Part shown: positions 18,009 through 24,588 of the stretch, piece after piece
Numbering within the stretch: position 1 is the first letter of the stretch
How the letters are laid out: the number at the start of each line of letters is the position of its first letter
Assembly (NCBI RefSeq): GCF_002242805.1
Contig: NZ_MCGQ01000072.1
Coordinates: forward strand, 1-36,465
Source: Streptomyces diastatochromogenes
GTDB taxonomy: Bacteria > Actinomycetota > Actinomycetes > Streptomycetales > Streptomycetaceae
DNA length: 36,465 bases
Direction: 5' to 3'
The notes under the pieces: generated by a model
Seen by the model: the letters and a program-made list of their open reading frames with translations, nothing else
Databases searched by the model: none
Told to the model about the DNA's origin: nothing
Translations under genes and position numbers: made by a program

Positions 18009-19240
18009 TGGGCACGACATGGGAATGGGTCGCGGGCGATGAGGCGCTGGCCCCACTGTGGGCCGCCGTGCACGACCGGCTGTGCGCCGGGACGGATCCG
18101 GCAGCCATAGCAAGTGTGCGGGTGACCGGTCTACCGCCGGCGGGGGTAGCGGCGCTGCGGGCGTGGCTGGACGACGCGGGCCGACTACGGCGCGGCACCT
18201 CCGCAGTCGTCGTGGACGCCCGCGGGGCGCGAGTGCCGGTACGAGCGCTACGCCAGGTGCTACGGCTGGAACCGCAGGACTTGGTGGCACTGGTGGAGCA
18301 GGCTGTGGGACGGCCGGTGATCGACCGCGCACGGCAGCGCATGAGCGACACGGCGCTGCGCCAGGATGTGTGGCAGTACGCGGCCACACAGCTGCCCGCG
18401 TATCCGAGGCTGGTCGCGCGGATGCGCGCCGCCGGGATCGGCGTCGACGAAGGCACAGGGGTGCGCAGGCTGATCGACGCCCTCGCCGCCGTGGCCACAC
18501 GACTGCCGGCCGACCCGCCGGTCTCACTGCCCAAACTCGCCCACGACACCGCCGACGACCCCCACTTCTTCGACCTCGACACCCCCGCCGGCAGCCGACT
18601 CGTCACACTGGTCGCCGAACTGACCGGACAGACGGAGCCGACACGGCCGGACCGGATCCGCGCCCTGCTCGAGCAGACCGGAGTCGTACCTGACCGGCTC
18701 ACCGCCACCGTGCTGCTCCACCACGTCCAGGCCATCGGCGACGGACCGGTCGACCGGCGCCTACGCGACGCCGTCGCCCCAGTCGCGCTGCACCTGTTCG
18801 ACCTGACCCGCACTCCCCCACGTCTGGAACCGACCCAGGCGCTCACCGTGGTGGAGAACCCCTCCGTCCTCGAAGCCGCCCTCGCCCGCGGCCACACCGC
18901 GCCGCTGGCGTGCACCAGCGGACAGTTGCGCGCCGTCGACCACGCCCTGCTGCAACTCGCCGTCGACCAGGGCGTAGCACTGCAGTACGCAGGCGACATG
19001 GACGGCCCAGGGCTCGGCATCGCACACACCGTCGCCCGCCTGTACGGCGCCAGACTCGTCGCCATGGATCTGGCCACACTCCACGACGCGGGAGCCCACC
19101 CGTCCGCGGTACCTCTGGGCCCGCTCCCCGCCGAAGACATCGACTTGCAGCTCGCCCACGAACTGCGCGACGTGGGGCGGGTGGTGTTCCAAGAACACGA
19201 CGCCGTTTTGGACCGCCTCCTCCCGCCCACCTCCACCTAG
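18008..19240 (+). CDS. jetD: JetD, Toprim nuclease of Wadjet (DUF2399/TIGR02679)
   Basis: A 410-aa protein with an N-terminal helical region and a C-terminal Toprim domain. The metal-binding residues are visible: E283 in VVENPSVLEAA, and D330 and D332 in YAGDMDGPG. The pattern fits TIGR02679/DUF2399. Family knowledge: JetD is the topoisomerase VI-like endonuclease that cleaves closed circular DNA held by JetABC. The ATG at 18008 shares its A with the jetC stop. The frame is open further upstream inside jetC, but this start gives the expected length and coupling. The stop codon TAG lies inside CTAG (19237-19240), exactly where a 5-kb inserted block begins, so the gene is intact but its downstream neighbourhood has changed. 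Confidence 0.94.
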   Translation: MGTTWEWVAGDEALAPLWAAVHDRLCAGTDPAAIASVRVTGLPPAGVAALRAWLDDAGRLRRGTSAVVVDARGARVPVRALRQVLRLEPQDLVALVEQAVGRPVIDRARQRMSDTALRQDVWQYAATQLPAYPRLVARMRAAGIGVDEGTGVRRLIDALAAVATRLPADPPVSLPKLAHDTADDPHFFDLDTPAGSRLVTLVAELTGQTEPTRPDRIRALLEQTGVVPDRLTATVLLHHVQAIGDGPVDRRLRDAVAPVALHLFDLTRTPPRLEPTQALTVVENPSVLEAALARGHTAPLACTSGQLRAVDHALLQLAVDQGVALQYAGDMDGPGLGIAHTVARLYGARLVAMDLATLHDAGAHPSAVPLGPLPAEDIDLQLAHELRDVGRVVFQEHDAVLDRLLPPTST

Positions 19241-19255
19241 AGCCTGTCTCTTTGG
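19241..19255 (+). repeat. Left inverted end of the 5-kb block
   Basis: AGCC then TGTCTCTTTGG, directly after CTAG. The 11-mer recurs inverted at 24229-24239. The first four bases differ between the two ends (AGCC against GGGA read inward), so the ends may come from two related element copies. Confidence 0.6.
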
Positions 19256-19294
19256 ACCGCTCCCGCCTGGAAGAGGGTTGGTTAGTCTGCTGCG

Positions 19295-19601
19295 ATGGCC
19301 GAGAAGACAGAATCGGAGCTGGTGGTCGACCTGCGGGGTCGGTCGATCGAGACACTCGATGACTTTTGGGACGCCGTCACCGAACCCTGCGGCCTGCCGC
19401 AGCGGTTCGGTCGGAACACGGATGCCTGGCGGGACACGATCCAGACCCGAGGCATCTCCGAAGTCATCGACAGCTACGACATCCTGGTCGTCCACGTGGA
19501 CAAACGGGGGAGTCTTCGCTGCGCGGGACCGTGAGGCCCGGGCGCTACGAAGCGCGTTTGCGGGGCGGCAGTCGCGACTGGTCGTGCACGAGCCGACCTG
19601 A
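19295..19601 (+). pseudogene. Frameshifted barstar-family protein
   Basis: The first 70 residues fit the barstar ribonuclease-inhibitor family: a short strand (LVVDLRGRSI), then LDDFWDAVTEPCGLPQRFGRNTDAWRD, the conserved Leu-Pro-x-x-(Y/F)-Gly-x-Asn-x-Asp-Ala-x-x-Asp segment. A run of five G (19506-19510) then shifts the frame and the ORF stops at 19534. Dropping one G joins it to the +1 frame, giving a natural tail (VFAARDREARALRSAF...LVVHEPT) that ends at 19601, about 101 aa in all. So this is either a one-base insertion mutation or a sequencing error in a homopolymer. Family knowledge: barstar binds and blocks barnase-type RNases. No barnase gene is nearby, and it sits just inside the left end of the inserted block. 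Confidence 0.7.
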
Positions 19602-19630
19602 CTGCCACGCCGTGGGCCGGCTATCCCGGC

Positions 19631-19941
19631 TCAGCGGCGGGCCCAGATCAAGATGGCCGCCAGGTGCCGGGCCGCCTGGTAGGCCAGGGCGAGCTTGTCG
19701 GTGCGCATCGCCAAACCACGCCATTGCTTGAGGCGGTTGATGCACCGCTCGACGGTGTTGCGCTGCTTGTACGCCTCGGCATCGAACCCCGGCGGGCGAC
19801 CTCCGGCACGGCCTCGCCGCAGGCGGTGTCCGACCTGTCTTCGGCGGGTTGCGGCATGACGGCACGGATGCCGCGTCGGCGGAGGTGCCCGCGGATTGCA
19901 CGGGAGGAATACGCACGATCCGCGAGGACGGCCTCCGGCCG
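19631..19941 (-). pseudogene. IS5-family transposase C-terminal remnant
   Basis: On the minus strand the sequence reads EAVLADRAYSSRAIRGHLRRRG, then, after a frame change near 19813, GGRPPGFDAEAYKQRN, VERCINRLKQWRG and HLAAILIWARR with a stop at 19631-19633. These are hallmarks of the C-terminal DDE half of IS5-type transposases common in Streptomyces. The N-terminal half, including the first catalytic Asp, is missing. The upstream edge at about 19941 abuts a P-loop ATPase remnant on the other strand. An equivalent tail occurs on the plus strand at 23703-23894. Confidence 0.75.
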
Positions 19942-20276
19942 GGTCCTGGGTCTGCGTCCTCGACTACACCGGCGGCGCCCTGGTGATGCCCATGACCGTC
20001 CTGGTCGAGCAGTACTGGCGCGAGATCAGCTCGGGCCTTGCCCAGCATGCCATTCCGGTCCGGCACTTCGTCCTCCATGCCGACCAGGACACCCTCCGGG
20101 CGCGCATCGCGGGCGACACTGTTCTTGGCCCCAACTCCCCGTTCCGTCTCCAATACCTTGAGCCCTACGCCGAGGCGGCCCGCACGTGGCTGCATGCCGA
20201 GGCCGAGGTCGTCGACACCACGCACCTCACACCCGCCCAGGCCGCCCTGCAGATCGCAGAGGCTGTCAAGAGTTGA
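19941..20276 (+). pseudogene. TmrB-like P-loop ATPase, N-terminus lost
   Basis: About 110 codons match the C-terminal two thirds of the TmrB-like/shikimate-kinase-fold ATPase family: VCVLDYTGGALVMPMTVLVEQYW, then GLAQHAIPVRHFVLHAD, a lid-like Arg-Ala-Arg-Ile, and a final AEVVDTTHLTPAQAA strand-helix. The Walker A part, which should come about 60-70 residues earlier, is absent because the sequence upstream of about 19941 is IS-derived. An ATG at 19896 opens the frame but its first 16 codons are antisense to the transposase remnant. A 5'-truncated gene is the simplest reading. Confidence 0.65.
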
Positions 20277-20390
20277 GAAAAACGACCTGCCGGGCGTCAA
20301 GCCTCACAGGTGACAACAAGCCTGCCTATGTGACAGCTAGCGCGCTTCGGCTCAATGCGGCCCTCCGGGGCTCTCAGTGTCCGGGGACGC

Positions 20391-20948
20391 CTACAGGTCG
20401 AACTCGACGTGCTCGATGTCGGTGAAGCGAACCTCCTCCAGGGTGCCGGCGCGGCGGCCGTTGTCCTGGAAGTACACGTCCTTGAGTGCTTCGGCGGTGA
20501 TCTGCTGGAGCTGCTGGTCGGTGGCGCCCTGCTGCTGGGCGTCGAAGAGGCGGGCGGCGTACTGCGGCGGTAGAGCGACGGTCAGGTGCCGGAGGCGGGC
20601 GTCGTCGGTGGAGCCGATCGGGGCGGTGTAGCCGATCCGGGCGCGGGTGTCGATGACGATGCCGCCGGTGGTCGCTGCCCGCTGCCGCGCGTTGGCGCGG
20701 ATCTGCGGCTGCCACCGCTTCCTCACCTCGTTCTCCATGCGGGCGGCGAGGTCCGGGCGCGGCCTTTTGATCTGGTCCTTGACGTACCGCTCGACGGTGC
20801 GCTGGGAGATCCGCAGCATCTGGGCGACGGCCCTGGTGCCCTTGAGCTGTTTGACCAGGTACCGCATCTGCGCGCCCGCGCTCTTCGGGATCGGGCGCGT
20901 GAACGCCCGCTGCACCGCCGTGTCCAGGCCGTCCCCGAACATGCTCAT
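20391..20948 (-). CDS. tpg: Tpg, telomere terminal protein
   Basis: A 185-aa protein of the Streptomyces terminal-protein family. It begins MSMFGDGLDTAVQRAFTRP, followed by an HTH-like segment (AVAQMLRISQRTVERYVKDQ, about residues 39-60). Next come ENEVRKRWQPQIRANAR and GIVIDTRARIGYTAPIGSTDD, a stretch highly typical of Tpg, and a C-terminal end in VRFTDIEHVEFDL. Family knowledge: Tpg is covalently attached to the 5' ends of linear Streptomyces replicons and primes end patching of the lagging-strand telomere. The length matches known Tpg proteins (about 184-185 aa). It lies six bases after tap in the usual tap-tpg operon order. All family segments are present, so it looks functional. Confidence 0.95.
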   Translation of the reverse strand: MSMFGDGLDTAVQRAFTRPIPKSAGAQMRYLVKQLKGTRAVAQMLRISQRTVERYVKDQIKRPRPDLAARMENEVRKRWQPQIRANARQRAATTGGIVIDTRARIGYTAPIGSTDDARLRHLTVALPPQYAARLFDAQQQGATDQQLQQITAEALKDVYFQDNGRRAGTLEEVRFTDIEHVEFDL

Positions 20949-20954
20949 CGCGGT

Positions 20955-23201
20955 CTACTCCCCGGTGTCCTTGTTGGTGACCTCGCCGGTCTTGATGTAG
21001 CGGGCGAGGTTGAGGTCCGGCGCCTGGAACTGCTCGCGCACGCCCTCGCCCCACAGCACACTCTGGGTGCCCTCGTGCTTGACCATCCCGGGCGAGACGC
21101 CGAGCCGCCAGCCGCCCGGGAGCGGCTTGCCGTCCCGGTAGGGCAGGAAGTCCAGTGGGCTCGGTCCGTCGGAGGCGTAGACGGCGCAGTCGGAGAGGAT
21201 CGCGACCGGGTACTGGCCGGTGAACGCGGCATGCTTGACGATCTTGCGGTGCATGTTGATGCGTGTGCGGGCGATGACCGCGGCGCGGATGTCCGGCCGC
21301 CACGTCGGCCGCTTGAGGGCAGGCCACGGCTGGCCGGGCTTCCAGCCGCCGCCCCGCGGGCGCTCCCTCAGCTTGCCGATGCCGCCCTTCACCGTCGCCT
21401 TGATCGCGGACACGACGATCGCGAGCTCAGGATCACGCTCCTTGTGGCCGTCCATCGCCTCGAGGAACTCCTGCGGCAACAAGTCTGCGGACACGCCGAG
21501 GTCGGCCATGGTGTCGACGTAGGCGTCGCGCAGCCGGTTGTACCAGGCGTCCAGGTAACGGCCGTTCTCGTAGCGGACGTATCCCTCGATCGGCGCGACG
21601 TCGTAGCCGAGCTCCACCGCGTAGGCGACGGTCCGCGTCTCGTACCAGGCCGGGCCCTGCGGGCGCTCGCCGGTCGGCGTGAACGGGCCGGGCAGCAGGC
21701 CGGCATCCAGCTCCACCCACTCCTTGCCGGCCTTCACCCTCGACAGGTCGACGTGGGAGAGGTCGACCAGCCACGAGCCGGGCAGCTTCGGGTCGAACAC
21801 CGGGTTCTTCACGTTCGTCGGCGCGCCGAGGCCGACGACCAGGCCGTTGGCGCCGGCGGCGAAGGCCATGTTGACGTCGATACCGACCAGGAACCGCTTG
21901 GTGCATTCGGCGTCGGTGAGCGGGCGCGCCCAGTCATACGCCTCCTCCACCAGGACCTCCGCCGGGGTGCGGCGGTGGAAGCGCGGCAGGTCTGCCAGCA
22001 GGGGGTGCCCGTCGGGAACCTCGCACGGCGCCGGATCGACCGGGTCCTTGCCCAGGCTGCCGGGGTTGTGCTCGCTGTGCCGGTTGCCGTTCTCGTCCGG
22101 CTCGGATGCGCGGGTCGGCGGGTGGAAGGCGGTCATCAGCTCCAGGCCGGTCACGGCCGTCGACCCGCGCGGCGTCATCACCCGGGACGCGTACGTCCCG
22201 AGCAACTGGGCGAGTTCGGCCGGCGGAAGGTGTGCGGCGTCGGCCCAGTGCCGGGTGTCGAGCGCGTTCCATGACGGGATGCACAGCTGCACGCAGTTGC
22301 GCTGCGCGCCCTGCGCCGGGCGGTAGATCCGCGCCCACGGTCCGAACCCGCGTCCGGTCAACTTCCAGTCCGCGCGCGCCAGCTGCTTGATGACCTTGTG
22401 GTCCTCCGGCAGGCGCCCGGCCAGACGCTCTTCGTCGGTGAGGGCGGCCGGCAGGCCGTAGCGCTCGCACGCCGACTCGGTCAGCACGATGAGCGGGTCG
22501 GCGTCCTTGCCCGACCCGACCAGCTTCGGCTGCCCGAGCTGCGCTTCCTTCAGGGTCCAGTCGACCAGGGACGCAAGGGATTTCGCGGGCACGTCTAGGA
22601 CCAGACCGCCGACGCAGTACGCCAGCAGCTGACCATCCACGACGTCGACGACCGCCAGCGGACCGTTCTCGAAGCCTCGTTCACTACCCGCGGGAGTGTG
22701 CGCCCCGGCGGCCACCTGCGCGTCCGAACGACGTGACGTCGGCACTGGCCTGGCTTCGATGCGCTCCGGACGCGACGGCGCAACCGGCGCGGCGGCGGTG
22801 CCGGTGGCGGCAGGGCGCGGCCGGGTGCTCTCGGAAACGGTCACGGTCGCAGATCCGGGCGCTCGCGTCGCGACAGTGGGCGCCTGCGTCGCCGTAGCCG
22901 CGTCGCCGGTAGGCGTCTCCGGTCCTGGTGTTTCCTGCACGGGCAGGGCCGTGTCGGCGGGGGCGGGGTAGAGCTCCGCGAGCTTCTTCAGCAACCGCGC
23001 GTACGCGTCACGCTCCGGCGGCCGCGGCTCGGTCTTCCCGGACTCCCAGCCACTGACCGTGGCACGCCGCACCTTCAAAGCGGCAGCCACCTCATCCACC
23101 GTCAGGCCGTGAGCCTTCCGCAGCCGCCTGCGCTCCTCGGGCGACGGCAGTGACGCGCGGGACGCAACCAGCGCATCGACCGCATCGAACAACTCAGACA
23201 C
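20955..23201 (-). CDS. tap: Tap, telomere-associated protein
   Basis: A 748-aa protein matching Streptomyces Tap. The N-terminus (SELFDAVDALVASRASLP, then a Cro/XRE-type HTH with LTVDEVAAALKVRRATVSGWESGKTEPRPP, about residues 25-60) is characteristic. A variable Pro/Ala/Thr linker follows to about 170, then a long C-terminal region with VGIDVNMAFAAGANG and KGGIGKLRERP. Family knowledge: Tap binds telomeric 3' overhangs and recruits Tpg for end patching of linear replicons. The frame is open to 23255, but I place the start at GTG 23201, since AGGAGGT lies six bases upstream and known Tap proteins start at this SELF segment. tpg follows after six bases, so they form one operon. Confidence 0.95.
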   Translation of the reverse strand: MSELFDAVDALVASRASLPSPEERRRLRKAHGLTVDEVAAALKVRRATVSGWESGKTEPRPPERDAYARLLKKLAELYPAPADTALPVQETPGPETPTGDAATATQAPTVATRAPGSATVTVSESTRPRPAATGTAAAPVAPSRPERIEARPVPTSRRSDAQVAAGAHTPAGSERGFENGPLAVVDVVDGQLLAYCVGGLVLDVPAKSLASLVDWTLKEAQLGQPKLVGSGKDADPLIVLTESACERYGLPAALTDEERLAGRLPEDHKVIKQLARADWKLTGRGFGPWARIYRPAQGAQRNCVQLCIPSWNALDTRHWADAAHLPPAELAQLLGTYASRVMTPRGSTAVTGLELMTAFHPPTRASEPDENGNRHSEHNPGSLGKDPVDPAPCEVPDGHPLLADLPRFHRRTPAEVLVEEAYDWARPLTDAECTKRFLVGIDVNMAFAAGANGLVVGLGAPTNVKNPVFDPKLPGSWLVDLSHVDLSRVKAGKEWVELDAGLLPGPFTPTGERPQGPAWYETRTVAYAVELGYDVAPIEGYVRYENGRYLDAWYNRLRDAYVDTMADLGVSADLLPQEFLEAMDGHKERDPELAIVVSAIKATVKGGIGKLRERPRGGGWKPGQPWPALKRPTWRPDIRAAVIARTRINMHRKIVKHAAFTGQYPVAILSDCAVYASDGPSPLDFLPYRDGKPLPGGWRLGVSPGMVKHEGTQSVLWGEGVREQFQAPDLNLARYIKTGEVTNKDTGE

Positions 23202-23207
23202 GACAGC

Positions 23208-23214
23208 ACCTCCT
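23208..23214 (-). promoter_or_regulatory. Ribosome site fixing the tap start
   Basis: AGGAGGT on the minus strand, six bases before GTG 23201. It favours this start over the 18-codon-longer frame beginning at 23255. Confidence 0.8.
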
Positions 23215-23237
23215 GACCCACACCCTATCCCTTGAAG

Positions 23238-23276
23238 CGTACGAATCGCGCACAATTAGCGTGCGTTTTGCGTACG
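23238..23276. promoter_or_regulatory. Symmetric operator-like dyad upstream of tap
   Basis: Nested symmetry about position 23257: CGTACG (23238-23243), CGCAC (23249-23253), seven bases, GTGCG (23261-23265), CGTACG (23271-23276). It lies about 40 bases before the tap start and is AT-richer than its surroundings, as a promoter would be. A Tap XRE-domain or other dimeric repressor site is plausible; which protein binds is unknown. Confidence 0.45.
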
Positions 23277-23304
23277 GCTCACCTCTGCTCTCCCTCGATC
23301 CTTT

Positions 23305-23439
23305 GCGCAACTGGCGGTACGGAAAAGCGACGGCGGTGGGAGGTTCGAGGGCACCGTGTTCTCCGCCGCTGACTTCGGCAGCTTCGAGTTCACGGGCCCG
23401 ACGCCTTTCGCAGAAGCCCGCTTGTCGAGGGAGTCGTAG
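23305..23439 (+). pseudogene. Unidentified coding remnant (GRFEGTVFSAADFGS)
   Basis: This frame ends with GRFEGTVFSAADFGSFEFTG and about 13 more residues before a TAG. The regular aromatic/acidic pattern looks coding, like a C-terminal tail, but no start codon with a ribosome site is present and upstream it runs into the tap control region. I cannot assign a family. The rest of 23202-23702 has no supported gene. Confidence 0.2.
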
Positions 23440-23451
23440 GTGCAGATGTCG

Positions 23452-23517
23452 GCCAGCGCCGGGATCTGGTCCTCACCGGGGCAGACGGATGCCGTCTGCC
23501 CCGGTCAGGGCGCTGGC
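23452..23517. repeat. Two-level palindrome (possible terminator or structural site)
   Basis: The inner arms ACCGGGGCAGACGG (23475-23488) and CCGTCTGCCCCGGT (23492-23505) are a perfect 14-bp inverted repeat with a 3-base loop. The outer arms GCCAGCGCC (23452-23460) and GGCGCTGGC (23509-23517) are a perfect 9-bp pair. No T-run follows, but actinomycete terminators often lack one. It stands between a coding remnant and the right IS5 tail. Confidence 0.6.
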
Positions 23518-23702
23518 CTTCGCGGTCGAGGTGACGTGGGCTGCGACCAGGTCGTCGCAGCCGGAGGGGTCTGTCCCCTTGCGGTGCAGGAGCCTTTGCA
23601 AGCGGTCGGGTACCCGTAACCGGCGCCGCCGGTGTCCGTTGCGCCCGGCATGGACGAACTTCTCGACCCTTCTCGGTGATACGACGGCGCCTTCTCGGCA
23701 GT

Positions 23703-23894
23703 GAAGCGCGGTGTCGCGCCGGCGGTCGCCCGCCGGCCTTCGACGCCGAGGTGTACAAGCAGCGCAACGCGGTCGAGCGATGCATCAACCGGCTCAAGCA
23801 GTGGCGCGGTCTGGCCCTGCGGACGGACAAGCCCGCCATCGCTTACCAGGCCGCACTCCACCTCGCCGCCATCCTCATCTGGGCCCGCAGGTGA
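23703..23894 (+). pseudogene. IS5-family transposase C-terminal remnant
   Basis: In frame, AGGRPPAFDAEVYKQRN, VERCINRLKQWRG, ALRTDK and HLAAILIWARR with a stop at 23892-23894: the conserved end of IS5-type DDE transposases, about 60 residues. Upstream codons in the same frame (from an ATA-type start near 23676) do not match the family, so the catalytic part is gone. It is the opposite-strand counterpart of the 19631-19941 remnant, and the two tails point away from each other around tap-tpg. Confidence 0.75.
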
Positions 23895-23965
23895 CCCAGC
23901 TCCGCAGCTGAACTGATCACAGTGAGCCCACCCGATGGCCCTTGCTTCTGCGCGAAGATCAACCC

Positions 23966-24223
23966 ATGGACGACCTCGTGAAGTTCCTTCGGGACCGCAA
24001 CATGGAGGACAACCACGCCTATGCCGAGGTGGCCCACCGCTTCGGCGCCGACGCCCTCCTCGACAGCCACCTGCCGATGCTCGACCTGGTCGACATGCTG
24101 GCCAGGGACTACCAGGCAATGGACCCGGCGGATTCACGTCACGCAGGGCTCGCGTACGCGCTCAAAGCGCTGGCGCAGTCGTACGCCGAGCACCCCCAGT
24201 ACCGCCAGGAGTGGCGGCCGTAG
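23966..24223 (+). CDS. DUF6221-like small protein
   Basis: An 85-aa protein. The start MDDLVKFLRDR and the end SYAEHPQYRQEWRP resemble DUF6221 proteins of Streptomyces, which begin MDDLV-x-FLR and end with a HPDYREEW-like segment. The middle is helical and shorter than in most members I know of. The function of that family is unknown. The ATG at 23966 is used because it begins the recognisable segment; an in-frame start at 23942 would add eight unrelated residues. The ribosome site is weak. It is the last gene inside the CTAG-bounded block, five bases before the right inverted end. Confidence 0.6.
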   Translation: MDDLVKFLRDRNMEDNHAYAEVAHRFGADALLDSHLPMLDLVDMLARDYQAMDPADSRHAGLAYALKALAQSYAEHPQYRQEWRP

Positions 24224-24228
24224 GCCGA

Positions 24229-24243
24229 CCAAAGAGACATCCC
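24229..24243 (-). repeat. Right inverted end of the 5-kb block
   Basis: Read on the minus strand: GGGA then TGTCTCTTTGG, directly after CTAG (24244-24247). It pairs with the left end at 19241-19255. Confidence 0.6.
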
Positions 24244-24588
24244 CTAGCCCCGCGTGAGCCGGAAGGTGATCCCCGCCTTCCCGGCCAGCTCGCCGCCGGA
24301 ACCGAGCAGCGACACCGTGCCCTTGGCGCTCACCTCGGCGCTGAATGTCACCTCGTTGAGCTGAAACTCGCCCGATTTCTGCGGAAGTGAGTCGATTACA
24401 CCACGCATGGTCGCCACAAACTCACCAAGTCGGGATTGAAGTTCCTCAGCGGGAATCTCCGTGCGGGCGGCCCGCCATTCCTCTAGGCGCCGGAACTGAA
24501 GCCTATCGGCGCGGTCTTGGTCCGTGTCCTCCAACCCTAGGACGCTGATCGTCCCGGCTGTCTCAGGGGTGGGCTGCGTCTGTGGCAT
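24244..24588 (-). CDS. Pepco-like small protein, partner of CHAT protease
   Basis: A 114-aa protein. The first half is polar and helical (DQDRADRLQFRRLEEW). The last 50 residues have the pattern FQLNEVTFSAEVSAKGTV, then a Gly-rich stretch and AGKAGITFRLTRG. This resembles the Pepco (peptidase-co-occurring) or Trypco type of small domain found next to CHAT, caspase or trypsin-like effectors in bacterial conflict systems; the match is by pattern only. Family idea: such proteins connect the effector to its sensor. The ATG follows AGGAGAG by a few bases and lies inside the end of the CHAT gene (26-base overlap). Its stop codon TAG is the complement of the CTAG that also borders the inserted block. 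Confidence 0.65.
   Translation of the reverse strand: MPQTQPTPETAGTISVLGLEDTDQDRADRLQFRRLEEWRAARTEIPAEELQSRLGEFVATMRGVIDSLPQKSGEFQLNEVTFSAEVSAKGTVSLLGSGGELAGKAGITFRLTRG

Larger units (their letters stand above)
19241..24243. mobile_element. 5.0-kb CTAG-flanked inserted block carrying tap-tpg
   Basis: Both ends are flanked by CTAG (19237-19240 and 24244-24247). Going inward from each CTAG there are four bases and then the same 11-mer TGTCTCTTTGG, in inverted orientation (19245-19255, and 24229-24239 on the minus strand). IS5-family elements commonly target YTAR/CTAG and have short inverted ends, and two IS5-type transposase tails lie inside facing outward. The block therefore looks like a decayed composite insertion. 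It contains a broken barstar gene, a truncated ATPase, tpg, tap and a DUF6221-like gene. No intact transposase is present, so it is probably immobile now. The boundaries are seen directly; the history is inference. Confidence 0.6.

Noticed and set aside
20586..22274. 562-codon plus-strand frame
   Set aside because: It is antisense to tpg and tap, which are unmistakable on the minus strand.
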